Shown here: in pieces, positions 42,201 through 53,929 of the stretch | Numbering within the stretch: the stretch's first letter is position 1 | How the letters are laid out: each line of letters opens with the position of its first letter | Source: Cryptomeria japonica | Lineage: Eukaryota > Streptophyta > Pinopsida > Cupressales > Cupressaceae | Direction: 5' to 3' | DNA: 60,000 nucleotides | Assembly: GCF_030272615.1 (NCBI RefSeq) | Contig: NC_081406.1 | Location: 261,693,386 to 261,753,385 of the forward strand | Notes under the pieces: generated by a model | The model's database searches: none | What the model was told of the DNA's origin: nothing | Seen by the model: the letters and a program-made list of their open reading frames with translations, nothing else | Translations under genes and position numbers: made by a program

Positions 42201-43055
42201 ATGAAGAGGATAAATCATTCAAAGAACTAGTAGTTGGCTCCAATTCCTTGAAGTAGTTTCTACCCAAATACTTAAGCAAGTAAAAACTAATAAAAAATTT
42301 AAACCAAATTTTTAGGACTATCCATCTCAACTAAACTATCAAGTTCACATAAAAATTATCTTTGAGATGAATGTGCTTCATGATTATATTTTTTAGCTCC
42401 ATTTTCAATAATATAAATGATGATAGTTCTAATAAGAATATCATTTGGAGAATCATTCTTAGTAGATTGAGTCATGTGAGGATTCAAATGATAGTGATAG
42501 TCCTGATATGTTGTGATTGATGTCTCAAGTGTAAGGTGTAAATTGTTTGATAATGTAAATCTCATGTGTTGTTGTGGATTCAAATGTACATGTAGATGGT
42601 TGATGGTTGATGGATGTCCACCTTCTTAACGTCAATATCTACACTTAGTTGTAATAATATGAAATGCAAATGAATATTGAAGTGATGATCAGATGATTTA
42701 TTCTCCTATTAGATGTGTAATGCCATTAATATATAATGTAGATGTGTATTGTGTAGATGGGTCATGGTTGATGTGTACCCTCTTGGTGTTGATATCCTTA
42801 CCTTGCATGCCATGGTGTCGTGATATGTAGTTGTGTAGAAATATTACTGATGATGTTCTTGGTTGGATATCCACCATTTGTGTGGTGTTTATGTCTCACC
42901 ATGTATGAAGAATAGTGATAATGAAGATGTTCATATGAGTCTTGCTCTTATATCCCTATGGCAGTATTAGTGTTGATACCTACATTTAGTATGTTGTTGA
43001 TATGTTGAAGAAAAATAATGGTGATGATGCTCGTGATTGGTAGCAAAGATGTTAT
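39248..43055. other. Unclassified AT-rich DNA
   Basis: About 3.8 kb without a supported gene. It includes a minisatellite at 39826-40000. A 188-codon minus-strand frame at 41652-42218 translates mostly to low-complexity Ser/Ile/Pro-rich sequence and is not accepted as a gene. Its origin is unknown. Confidence 0.5.
39826..40000. repeat. Minisatellite, about 43-bp unit
   Basis: Five copies of GCATCACAAAGATAATA followed by GTGATTGGCTCATATA variants. More diverged CATCACA...AGCTC units extend to the left from about 39650. Confidence 0.75.
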
Positions 43056-44568
43056 TGTGATGGTGAAAAATGGGATCGGATAGTTTAGGACCTAACCCCA
43101 CTTTCCTCCACATATTGGAATATGAAAGAGCCTAAGGGAGTGATTCACTTTGACCACTTGTGAAAGAGAGTCAAGGATTACTTTTAGGGTTCTTATTCCT
43201 TTACTGATATGAAAGGGAAATGGGATAAATGTGAAATAATGATGAAATAAGCTAGGGAGATGAATGAAAGTGATGATATAGACTAAAATAACAAATAAAT
43301 GTAGAACTAAAAATTGAGATGTTGAGACACTGAATTGCCAAAAGAAACCTGCAAACTCATAGGAATAGGGAGTTGGGCACCATGGTCTTGGACTAGGGCA
43401 TTGGGCACCTTGGTCTCAACTAACTAAGGTCTATTTCTGGCTTTGGGTATGCACCTGTGAATTTTGTCTTTCCAGAAGATCGTGTGTTTGCTGGATTTCT
43501 GTACCTGTGCCTACAACTTCAAAAATTGTGTTTGGGTGGCTATATAGGGTTTTGCCTTAGTCAAACCCCTTGTTTTGGTGATTTCCACCTCCACAAGTAG
43601 CTAACAATGTATTGAAAATGTGTGTACAAGAACCTTATGTGTGTATAAGAACCTAAATGTGCTAAAATGCAAGAATTAGAGTTTTATCCTACGATATGAG
43701 CATAAAACTCTAAATGAACATAATGTAAATGAAAATGCTTCAAATTACAAATGAAATAATGGATCTAAAGCTATAATTCAAATCTGAAAATAAGTGTCGT
43801 GAAACTCATAGAAAGATATGAAAATAACATGAAACCATACCAAACCCTAACAGAGAGGTACAAGCCAATCAACAGTCAGTGATCTCCTATTATTCTTCAA
43901 TATCTTCAAAACTTCAATTGATGATGAAGACTTGATTAATGCTTTATTTGTTGAATGAAGACTCCACATAACCTATACTTTCAATTCATGAGAGGTCCTT
44001 TCAATTGCTTGTAGATGGATCCTTCAAATGAGTAAAGGAAAGGCTATATGTATGAAACCCTAACTTTGTTTTTGATCATAGGCCGGCCTAGAAATGATAT
44101 AATGTTGCACCAAGTCAGATTTAAACATTATAATACTGCCAAAACATGATCCTGAAATTTGGGGAGAAAAAGTCGGGACCATGGTGGTATAGTCACCACC
44201 ATGGTCTAGCCAACTTTTTTCCAAATTTTTAGGGATGCAAAGTATCATGATTACAAAATCAATCCTAGCCGAGTGTGACAATTCAAGGTGTTTAGATATG
44301 CGAAATCGGGCCTTGAAGGTAGAAATAGGACATCATTAGGGATTTTGATGAATGAATTAATTGAAAGAATAAAATAAAAAGGAGCACACTTAGATTTAAG
44401 GGCCCAATTTTATGATGTGCAGAGGGATGAAAGAGGACTTCAGATTTAATTAAATTAATTAAATACTTAAAGGGAATTAAAATGCAAGATGCAACACACT
44501 AAGGCGGGTGCTAACCTAAGCGTGGAATTGTACCACCCAATTAAGGGTGTACAATTTACGACACTACA
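43056..44568 (-). repeat. Element 3 3' LTR
   Basis: Begins TGTGATGGTGAAAAATGGG, ends CGACACTACA. The polypurine-type tract follows. A perfect 12-bp inverted repeat lies at 44177-44206. Confidence 0.88.
44177..44206. repeat. Perfect 12-bp inverted repeat in Element 3 LTR
   Basis: GACCATGGTGGT, a 6-base loop, and ACCACCATGGTC. The other LTR has the same structure with one mismatch near 51599-51628. Confidence 0.8.
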
Positions 44569-44586
44569 TGTAGCCCCCACTTTAGC
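44569..44586 (-). promoter_or_regulatory. Element 3 polypurine tract
   Basis: The minus strand reads GCTAAAGTGGGGGCTACA just before the LTR start TGTAGTGTCG. It is purine-rich, though interrupted near the LTR. Confidence 0.6.
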
Positions 44587-46165
44587 GGTCATAAGACACT
44601 ACATGCATATGAAAGCTAAAGTATAGAAAAGTAAACGAACCCCCAACAGTATCTACAGTACACCATTAGGAACCACATCCTACAAAACCACATTGTTAAA
44701 TAAGATTGCAAAATCACCTAAATGCTTACTAAGGAAATGATGAAATTCGCATGTAGCTATATGCCCCCCTATTTTGGCTTGCTAATTACTGAGTTGAAAC
44801 AGGGTATCATGTTTACTACATTGAATTGTGAAGGAAAATTGATGACAAATTCTCATAACAAAGTTTGATACAAGATCACAACTAATGGAGAATAATTTGG
44901 TAAGAAAGAGAACTAAACCACAATTCCAACACAACCAAGAGTGTGAAAATTGGAGTTCTCTAACACAAGATGAAAGATTAAGTGGAAAATGCAGAATTAG
45001 GGTTTGGAAAAGAATTACCTTTTAAATTGTGAAAAAGGAGGAAGAGATCATTATCAAAAGACATCCACCTTTGAAAATAGAGGGAATATTTGATAAAGAT
45101 AACATCTTTTAAAAAAGACGAGAATGAAAATAAGAATACCCACCTTCTCCAATATTTAGGAAAAGAGGATTCGTAGTGAAGGATTACACACTTTCACTAA
45201 GGAGAGATTATTCATTAAAGATGTATCATTTTAAACAAAGAATGGGTCCTAAGCAAGGAACACACATATTCTATCAAGAAATGACATCAAATGAAAAATA
45301 CAACTCAATGAAGGAAAGGTGAATCTTTGGAGAAAAGAATAGAAGATTGAAATATCATTCTTTCCCCCCAAGTATAGAGATAAGGACATAAAAGAGAGAT
45401 CATTTATAAAATAAACACTCTTCTAAAAGAAGGAAATATATCCTCATCAAGGATAAGCACGTCCACAACACAGAAGGGTTCATTATAAAAGATATCACTC
45501 AATGAAGCAAAGGATTTGATGAATGATTATAGACTTTCCCACCAAGGAAGAGGTCCTAATTAAGGATATGTGCTTAAGATCCTTATGGGGGATACTTGTT
45601 CTAATACGAGAGAGGGAATTCCCAATGGGGATATATACCTCTACAATCGATAAGAGATCCTTATAGAAGATACTAATTCACAAAGGGGAAAGTTTTGACC
45701 TGAAGAAGGAGAGATGTTTGAAATAATTCTCACCCCCATAGAGACAAGATATGTGAAAAACATAGGCTATTATGTTGCTTTCAAAGTATGATTGCATGTG
45801 AAATTGTACTATCATAAACAACAATGAGCCCCCAATAGTTAAGCTACCAATGTCACATGGTAAAGAGCAACGTAATAGCTACTAATGTTATTTAAATATA
45901 TGATAGATTGGATGAGGAATTTGAATATGACATATTAAATTCTTTACCATCAATGAGAGCAAAAATATATAGAAGATGATAAGTATTGAAATGTTTTCAT
46001 GAAGGAAGTAGTTTGTAGGAGAAAAATAGGCCACTAAGTCATGCTCCTGTTGCACACAAATTTCATCCTACATAAAAAGAAACCTTAGGAGAGGGAGAAG
46101 TATATTTCATTAGAGCCTTGTTTCTATAAGAGAGGATATGAATAGAAGGTAAAGCCTCATAAGTG
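44587..46165. other. Element 3 internal region without gene
   Basis: A-rich sequence with loosely repeated GAAGGAAAG/AAGAGAGATCATT units and many small frames, none recognisable. In an autonomous relative this stretch would hold RT and integrase, and I see no trace of either. Confidence 0.6.
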
Positions 46166-46170
46166 GGATT

Positions 46171-47310
46171 TGATGAATACTAAGAGGGGGGGGGCGGGGG
46201 GGTGAATTAGTATGCCTAAGAACTTAACCAAACTCTTAAACAATTTTCCAGCAGACCGATGTAAAAGTTTAAACAACAAACTGGTTAAAACATAAATACA
46301 TAAATAAGCCAAATAGCAAATAGAGCATTCACCCACATAAGCACAATCACCATAACACAAGATATTTTGACGTGGAAACCCAAATGGGAAAAACAACGGT
46401 GAGTAAAACTCGTAAGTCAACTATTTGTAGAATAGTAACTAGACTGGTTAAGGTCAGACCGATTAAGGCCTTACAATGTTCTTCACCAGAACAGATCCTA
46501 TTAGGAATCCAGCTCTCTATTAGGAGATAAGTCTTGTTAAAGACTACCACGTTAAAGGATTTCAGATCCACAACTGTGAACCACCTTGTTAGAGGATTAC
46601 AATAGGCTTGGTTGGGCCTACTCGGTTAAGGGTTTCAGACTTGTCGAAGAGATTAGTAATCAACAAGTGAATGATCTAGAAGATAACACAGAATGCTTGA
46701 TTAGATCCTTGACAGTTCTCCATTAATGCATTACAACATTACTTCAGTCTTCTATCCTTTGCACTCACAAGCTCTGCGGTGAGGTACCTATTTCGTACAA
46801 ACCTAATCTTCTCTACAATACTCGTACATATCAATCCCTCAAAACCCTAGACATGATGTCCTCAAATAGGAATCTGATTTCATGTCGGGCCAATAAGATT
46901 AGACTACAATTTCCTAGGTACAGTGCATCTAGACACATTTGGTAACACAACACAAAAACACCATCAAAGTGTCGGTGGATGGTAACTCATCACACTTTAC
47001 AATTATACCGGTTTAAAACAGTATACTGATTACCGGTTAACAAATAAAGACTGGAAAATTAACTTTCGCTAGGGGTCCTTGTTCCCCTTGAGTTCTTCAT
47101 ATCGCTTTGATGTCTTCATACCGCTATGACTGGTAAGCTTCTTCTTCAAAACACCGATAGTATTCAACAAATAAAGACTATACATACAATGGCATATAAT
47201 ATCGGTGTGAACAACACAACACATATTACCGGTAGAGAATAACTCATACATAAAGTAAGTGTGTGTCCATCAATGACAATCACAACTTAAACATTATCAA
47301 AATACCAATA
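46171..47310 (-). mobile_element. Solo Ty1/Copia LTR nested in Element 3
   Basis: Flanked by the perfect 5-bp duplication GGATT (46166-46170 and 47311-47315). On the minus strand it starts TATTGGTATTTTGATAATG, close to the common Copia start TGTTGG with one G-to-A change. It contains the CCATTTGGGTTTCCACGT region typical of Copia LTRs and ends with a C-rich tract before CTTAGTATTCATCA. No internal domain is present, so it is a product of LTR-LTR recombination. Confidence 0.8.
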
Positions 47311-47324
47311 GGATTGTCAATCTC

Positions 47325-47729
47325 TTAGGGAGATTCATAAAGAGATTTGTCAACCACCATAATTTCCTTATGAGTAAGGTGAGTGTTGAGAGATGTAGAG
47401 GATGCTTTAATTGAAAGGAGGTCATCATCACTACTAAGTATAGCATTAACATTGATATATGGTATTTTAGAAGATTTGGTAGGCTTTGAAGGATTATATC
47501 CAAGTCCAAATGTGGGTTCACGCATGTTATTTTTTAAAGTAACCTTAATTCCTTGTTCATTTATGCCACACCCATTGCCATTATATCCACTTTTAGCTAA
47601 GATGTGAAAACCAAGACCATTAAGGAATGCCAAATTTGAAAGAGATGGTGGGGCCTCATAGGTCTCATTGCCATAATTATATGAATTAGAGGAAGATTGT
47701 ACATAATTGTTTGAATTAGAACAAGCCAT
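47325..47729 (-). pseudogene. G-patch protein segment, Element 3
   Basis: A 134-codon frame, MACSNSNNYVQSSSN at the start, with a G-patch: GLGFHILAKSGYNGNG, then CGINEQGIKVTL and FGLGYNPSK. It matches the G-patch that follows the protease in Elements 1 and 2, both in sequence pattern and in position. The cysteine in CGINEQ is unusual for the family. The frame is free of stops over its length. Downstream pol domains are absent, so this is the end of the coding part of the element. Confidence 0.7.
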
Positions 47730-48099
47730 AAAATTGTTACTTAGTTATTTAGACAAAGTGGGTTGCTTTTTAGGTTCATCCATATCTTTCTCCTTTTTAA
47801 TATTAGGTTCTCTTGGAGGGACCCTAAATTCTCCTACAAAGGTAGGTGCAAAATCTAAGGGCCCCCAATCATCTTCCAAGAGCACTTGTTCTGGTGAAAG
47901 AGTATCTTCAAGAGAATATGATGATTCGGTTTGAGTGGAAGAAGAATCAGGAGTACTCAAGGAAAAGGCATACTTGAAGATGTAGGAGTATTTTCAGAAG
48001 AATTAGAAGTAGTTGAACAAGAAGATGAGGTTTGAAACGGAGCTTATAAATTGGTATCAGCAAACAAAGTATACATCTTATTATTGTAGGTGAACTTAA

Positions 48100-48700
48100 G
48101 TTGCCTATGCAAAGTAGAAGGGACAACTTGCATACTAAGAATCCATGGTCATCCTAACAAAAGATTGTAGGTCAAATTATTGGGCATGACATGAGTAGGT
48201 GTGGGTAAAATAACAGGTCCTACCTTGACAAGTAAGGTTATAATACCTAACGAAGACCTAGCAACATTTTCAAAACCATGAATAGTAAGGGAGTCTGGTT
48301 TGATAAGAGATGTGTCCACCTTAATCTTATGTAATATATCAATACTACAAACATTAAGGCCAGATCCATTGTCAATAAGGGTTCATCTTATATCATTACC
48401 ATTAATAAGGACAACAATCATAAGGGGATCATATTGATGTTGGATCTCATGGGAAGGTAACTCATCTTGTGTGAATGCAATTTGAGCTTTAGATTTTTAT
48501 AGGATCAACTAGAGAAGTCATGTTAGTAGGTGTCATGACAGGTGGTACATCTAAGTTCTTTACAACATCTTGTAACATTCCATGATGTGTTGATCATCTT
48601 TGAATAAAATCCCAAAGATATATATTGGTGGGAGTAGCTTTAAGTTATTCAATAAGATCATACTCCTTACCATGGGTTTGTGAGATATGAGGTGCTAGAG
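48100..48700 (-). pseudogene. Aspartic protease remnant, Element 3
   Basis: The minus strand translates to a lead-in YDLIEYLKATPTNIYLWDF (near 48645-48700), matching YDLVEQLGKTPALISILEL of Element 1. Later comes IDNGSGLNVCSIDILHKIK with the active-site Asp, and YNLLLG*PWILSMQVVPSTLH, matching [21 protein letters not shown]. The stop replaces Arg and fits CGA-to-TGA. Several other stops occur. It is the only enzyme trace in the element. Confidence 0.8.
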
Positions 48701-48871
48701 GAAGAATAGGTTGAAAAGTAGGGAGTGAAGAAGGAATAGATAGAGGAGGATTAGGTTGCCTATTGTTCCACCGATTATATTTATAAGCAATCAAATCATA
48801 ACTCTCTTGGGTGATTTGTTTAACATACTCATAAAGACTCTTAGTGGGATATCCTCCTTGCACATTAATAA

Positions 48872-50097
48872 CTAGTTTGTTAGGAGTGCATAAGGAATCA
48901 TTACTATAACCACCTTGAACCACAAAGAGAGGCTTGTTAAGAGGTTGAGAAATTGAAAAAGGACTATCACCTTGAACTGTGAAGAGGGGTTTATTAGGTG
49001 TTTCATAACCATTACATGTTTCATATTGATTGAAAAAAGTTTGGGAACATGTGAGGAAGTTTTAGTAGAGTTGAAATCATCAAGTGGTTCATAAAGAGGA
49101 TTATCAACCTTAAACATTTCTTCATGAGTAGGATTTTCTTTAGATTGAATAAAAGGGACATCCTCATAGAGGGGATTGTTAATAATAGTGAACCCTTGTA
49201 ACCTTTTAACACTATCTTGTTCCAAAGTATCCTTACAAGGGGTATGAATTTTAGGAGAAGGATTAACATCATTCGTATGGTAAAGATTATTAAAAGAAGT
49301 GTTGATAGTCTCTTCTTGCACAAAAATGTTATCATGAATAGGATCAATGTTAGGAGATGGATTACCAGTAGTAATTAATGTTTTATCCCTAGAATGAAGA
49401 GTATTAAAAGGTGCAATGTTAGTAAGAAAGATAGGCATCATATCATCCTCTATCACCAAAGGATATACATGGAGAGGTACTTTCTAGGAGAAGGATCAAC
49501 ATTACTCTTCAAGGATCCATCCTTGGGAGGGAGATCTTTGAAAGAGATATTGAAAATCTCTTCTTAAACTAGGGTATCCTCATGAGTAGAGCCAAGTTGG
49601 ATAGAGGGAAATTATTCATCTTTAGAGGGAAGATTATTGAAATGAATAGAAGGTGAGGTGTTATTAAGGGAATCGTCAATCATATCACCCTCTTTTACCA
49701 TAATTTCATCTTCTTTGATCGAGGTACTCTCATAAGGGAGGGAAAAATTAAGAGAATAATCAACACCATCATCTAATGGCTTATCCCAAATAGGAATATC
49801 ATTGAGAGAAGTGTTAGAAATGTCTCCTTGCACTATGGTGTCCTCATGGGTAGAGACAATTTTGGGAGAGGGAATAGCATTATGTATTAATGCTTCGTCT
49901 TTGGAAGGGAGAGCATTAATACATATGTTATTTAAATCATCATCTTGCCTCAAAATGTTTGTATTAGGATCTTTATGGGAGGGATGAAGAGTCATAAGGA
50001 GGTCTAAGAAACTATCATGATGCAAATACAAGTCGATCGAAGGCCAACATGCAAGGAATGGGGTTCGGGGTAGCACCCTAAAAAATTTCTTTGGCAT
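48872..50097 (-). pseudogene. Repetitive acidic ORF at gag position, Element 3
   Basis: Two open stretches (49612-50097 and 48872-49459) separated by stops and a frame break. The first starts MPKKFFRVLPRTPFLACWPS. Both repeat a PSPKIVSTHEDTIVQGDISN-like unit (others: PSPNIDPIHDNIFVQEETIN, PSPKIHTPCKDTLEQD). No capsid motif or zinc knuckle is visible. It may be an expanded linker that replaced gag. Function unknown. Confidence 0.55.
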
Positions 50098-50355
50098 GAA
50101 AATATTTGAAAATGTCCTTTTTTTTTACAAAAATGTAATGAAAGAAACAATGCAATTAAAGAAAGTAAACTAAATGTCTAATCAATGAAGCAGTTATGTG
50201 ATTAACTAAGTGCAAACATAAAAGCGCACGAACTATATGTTTAAGAAATGAACACACAATGTATATAGAAATATTTTACAATTTTTTATGTTTTTGAATG
50301 AAAATAAACATAAAATAACTAGATCTAATTAAGAAATTAAGATCTAAGAAGGTTG

Positions 50356-50378
50356 GATTCACGTTAGGTTCACCAAAA
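50356..50378 (-). promoter_or_regulatory. Element 3 primer binding site
   Basis: The minus strand after the LTR reads TTTTGGTGAACCTAACGTGA. The TTT-TGG layout is the same as in Elements 1 and 2 but the sequence differs, implying another tRNA. Confidence 0.65.
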
Positions 50379-51986
50379 TGTGACATGGTGAAAAATGGGA
50401 TCGAGTAGTTTAGGACCTAACCCCACTTTCCTCCACACATTGGAATACAGAAGAGCCTAAGTAAGTGATTCAATTTGAATACTTCTTGTGAAAGAGAGTC
50501 AAGGAATACTTTTAGGGTTCCTATTCATTTGCTGCTATGAAAGGGAAATGGGTTGAATGTGTAGTAATGATGAACTAAACTAGAGAGATGAATGAAAGTG
50601 ATGCTATAGACTGAAATAACAAATAAATGCAGAACTAAAACTAAGACACAAAGTACAAAACTAGAAATAAAATTCAGATGTGCACCTGTCATGAACAATT
50701 GAGCCAGAATGAGATGGACCAGGGTGCTAGGCACCTTGGTCCCTGATACCTAATTGAGTTGGACTTTTGTAAACTAAAAAATGAGATCTTGAAACACTGA
50801 ATTGTCAAAAGAAACCTGCAAACTCAAAGGACTAGAGTGTTGGGCACCATGGTCTTGGACTAGGGCACTGGGAGCCTTGGTCTCAACAAAATGAGGTCTA
50901 TTTCTGGCTCTGAGTCTGCACCTATGAATTTTGCCTTTCCCAAAGATCGTGTGTTCACCAAATTTTTGTACATGCACCTATAACTTTGAAAATGGTGTTT
51001 GGGTGGCTATATGGGGTTTTGCCTTAGTCAAACCCCTTGTTTTGGTGATTTCCACCTCCACAAATAGCTGATAATGTATTATGTGTGCAAGAACATTATG
51101 TGTGTATAAGATCCTAAATGTGCTAAAATGCAAGAATTAAAATTCTATCCTATGGTATGAGCATAAAACCATAAATGAACATAATGTAAATGAAAATGCT
51201 TCAAATCACAAATGCAATAATGGATCTAATCTATAATGTATATATGAAAATAACATGAAACCATACCAAACCCTAAGGGAGAGGTACAAGCCAAGCAATA
51301 GTTGGTGATCTCCTAATATTCTTTAATTTATGATGAAAATGGTTTATGAAGACTTTATTAATGCTTGATTTGTCGATTGAAAATCCACATAACCTATACT
51401 TTCACTTCATGAGAGGCTCCTTCAATTTCTTGTAGATGGATCCTTCAAATGAGGAAAGGAAATGATATATGTATGAAACCCCAACTCTCTTTTTTTTATC
51501 ATAGGCCGACCTAGAAATGATATAATTTTGAATCAAGTCAGATTTGAACATTATAATACTGCCAAAACATGATCCCAAAATTTGGGGAGAAAAAGTCAAG
51601 ACCATGATGGTATAGCCACCACCATGGTCCGACCGACTTTTTTCCAAATTTTGAGGGATACAAGGTATCATGATTACAAAGTCAATCCTAGCTCAGTGCG
51701 ATAATTCAAGGTGTTTAGATATTCAGAATCGGGCCTTGAAGATTGAAATATGACATAATTTGGGCTTTTAATGAATGAATTAATTGAAAGAATAAAATAA
51801 AAAGGGGCACACTTAGATATAAGTGCCTAATTTTATGATGTGTAGAGGGATGAAAGAGGACTTTAGATTTAATTAATTAAACGCTTAAAGGGAATTAAAA
51901 TTAAAGATGCAACACACTAAGGTATGTTCTAACCTAAGCGTGGAATTGTACCACCCAATTAAGGGTGTACAATTTATGACACTACA
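50379..51986 (-). repeat. Element 3 5' LTR
   Basis: Partner of 43056-44568. It carries about 140 extra bases near 50645-50785, including an 11-bp inverted repeat with one mismatch (GACCAGGGTGC, TAG, GCACCTTGGTC). Confidence 0.88.
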
Positions 51987-51995
51987 GGTATCATG

Positions 51996-52095
51996 ATAAT
52001 ATCATATTTAGATGAGGATTAGAAGCATTGAGATGAGGATTAGAAGCATTTAGATGAGGATTAGAAGCATTATATTGAGGATTAGAAACATGATG
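51996..52095. repeat. Short tandem repeat, 21-bp unit
   Basis: Four copies of GATGAGGATTAGAAGCATT with small changes, directly next to the right end of Element 3. Confidence 0.8.
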
Positions 52096-53050
52096 ATGAA
52101 ATGATATTTTTCAAATGGTCTTGTACATACTACAAGCTATTGTAGTATCTCCTTTATTTCTCCCGAGTAAGAAAACGGTATTTCAAGATAATTTGTTCTT
52201 CAAAAGTTGACGAAGTGTGTGAATATAGGAAAATATGTTGAAGACAATTTGGAAGAATGCTCTGCATTTGCATTTTATCCTTATGGTTCTGGATATAATG
52301 CATATGCTCTATGGATGTTGCACTTGTATCTTTTCAATTTTTGGGTTTTATATGTAATGTTTTTGGTAAGGCGATGTGTTGGCAATTTGATGATTGGTTA
52401 GGACTAGTTTGGATAATGCTCTATATCGCTCCACAATTGTGTCTCTATTATAATAGTTTGGAGGATGTGCTTATAATGTTTGTGCAGTGTCTTAGTTAAA
52501 ATTTTAGGTGATGAAGTGGTTCACTCTTGACCGTGCTTCCTAGCATTTCAATAATGAAGTGTTCTATATCGGCTTGTTTTTTCCAGCTTGTCTTGTCTTG
52601 GTAGTATGAATGATGTGTATGGAAGTGTTGGTGGATGTTCTAGGAATGTCTCCATGTGGTATGGCTGATGTTGGTTGATCTCCTTGGTGTCTCATTGTGT
52701 TTGGTGTTGGTTTTTAAGGTAAATTGCATGTATACGACTGATAGGGCTTGTTCTCTTGTTTGAACTATATCTTTGGGGGTCTACAACACTATTGGAGTTT
52801 GTGTTGAGTTGTATTTGGATCCTACTAGGCTTATGGGTATTTTAATTGAGTAGATTCATTTGGAAGAAGTGTTTTTGGGCCGATAAGTTAAGGGCTACAT
52901 GTTACCCTTGTTGAGAATGGGTGTCTCAAACTTACTGGTTGAAATCTCAATCAGATGGATTTTGGTTTTTGCAACGAGTAGTTTGGTATGGAAAACACTC
53001 GTGTTATTGGCCAACTCCAAAGGCAGCTGAATAACTTTTTGTGTTATACA
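52096..53050. other. Unclassified DNA
   Basis: No supported gene or repeat family. Composition is less AT-rich and TGG/GTT-rich, similar to the U3 of some Copia LTRs, but I cannot prove it. Confidence 0.45.
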
Positions 53051-53054
53051 TCAT

Positions 53055-53560
53055 CCAAAGTTATGATCGTGCGGGATGGTAGGAAATAAAGGAAATTACC
53101 TTTCTCTATGCCTTGCGCAAGTAGAAGACTAAGGCAACTGAGGTCGCACGATAGTGAGAGGAAAGAAGACTTGATATTCCCCACCATCCCGCGAGGCACT
53201 ATGGATTGGAAAGGAAAGTGTCATGGGGTAGCAGGGGATACGAGACTTTGTCTTCCTCACAACCTTGTGGCTTTGAGAAGCACATGGGAAGAGTATCATG
53301 GGTTAGCGAGGTATAGGACTTCCCTGCCACCCCGTGTGGTAAACAACACCTTGAAGATGGTGTTGTGGGATAACGGGAGAGAGAACAAAGAAAGGAGACT
53401 TTCTCTCCCCACCACCCCACAAGTTATCTGAGGGATCCCAACAAGTCTTGCAGGATAATGAGGAGCCAAGAAGGCTTCAAGAAGAGCATGCAAGAACTCC
53501 TGCGGGGTAACGGGGAAGCAAGGAGACTCACTCTCCCCGTCATCTCGCGAGGTATCAAAG
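53055..53560. repeat. GC-rich imperfect tandem repeats with inverted arms
   Basis: Five or six units of about 90-110 bases, each with a GCGGGGTAACGGGG-like arm and a CCCCACCACCCCGC-like arm (for example 53162-53200, 53330-53420, 53500-53555). Arms within and between units are complementary. No protein frame is convincing. Confidence 0.6.
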
Positions 53561-53929
53561 TGCTCATTGTTGATAAGTTAATAGCGATAGAGGTGTGGAC
53601 CATGGCCAAATGCAAAACAACTTTCTCATTGTATGTTGATGATTGGTCCAAGATGGAATGACTTAGAGGATGCGATGTAGAAAACACAGTGTGTTATCGA
53701 CAGTCCAAATAAGTTTGACAGTTGGAGCTATGGAAACTGAAATAAACCATTTTTTGAGTAGAGATATAAAACGTCTGAAGAAACGGTTGCACAAGGTTTT
53801 TGAAGGAAACCAATCATTTTGTTGAAGAATATTGATTGGAGATTTAGTCGAAAGCTAAGTTGCAAAACTATTGTGACTGTGAGTTGTGTAGATTGGATTC
53901 AATCTGATGATTGTAATGTTGCTTGAACA

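Larger units (their letters stand above)
43056..51986 (-). mobile_element. Element 3: protease-only, Tat-related non-autonomous LTR element
   Basis: 8.9 kb, minus strand. LTRs 43056-44568 and 50379-51986 begin TGTGA and end CACTACA. Target duplications are GTTAT (43051-43055) and GGTAT (51987-51991), 4 of 5 matching. The internal region has a primer binding site, a repetitive acidic gag-position ORF, a decayed aspartic protease and a G-patch protein. I see no RT, RNase H or integrase. The LTRs differ by several small indels, one insertion of about 140 bp and many substitutions, so it is clearly older than Elements 1 and 2. A solo Copia LTR is nested at 46171-47310. Confidence 0.85.

Noticed and set aside
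41652-42218. 188-codon minus-strand frame
   Set aside because: Mostly Ile/Ser/Pro/Tyr-rich translation of purine-rich repeats; only the last 50 residues look ordinary, and no homologue is recognisable.
43440-43580. Possible host gene fragment (GTTTTGCCTTAGTC region)
   Set aside because: The same sequence recurs in the partner LTR near 50930-51030, so it belongs to the Element 3 LTR.
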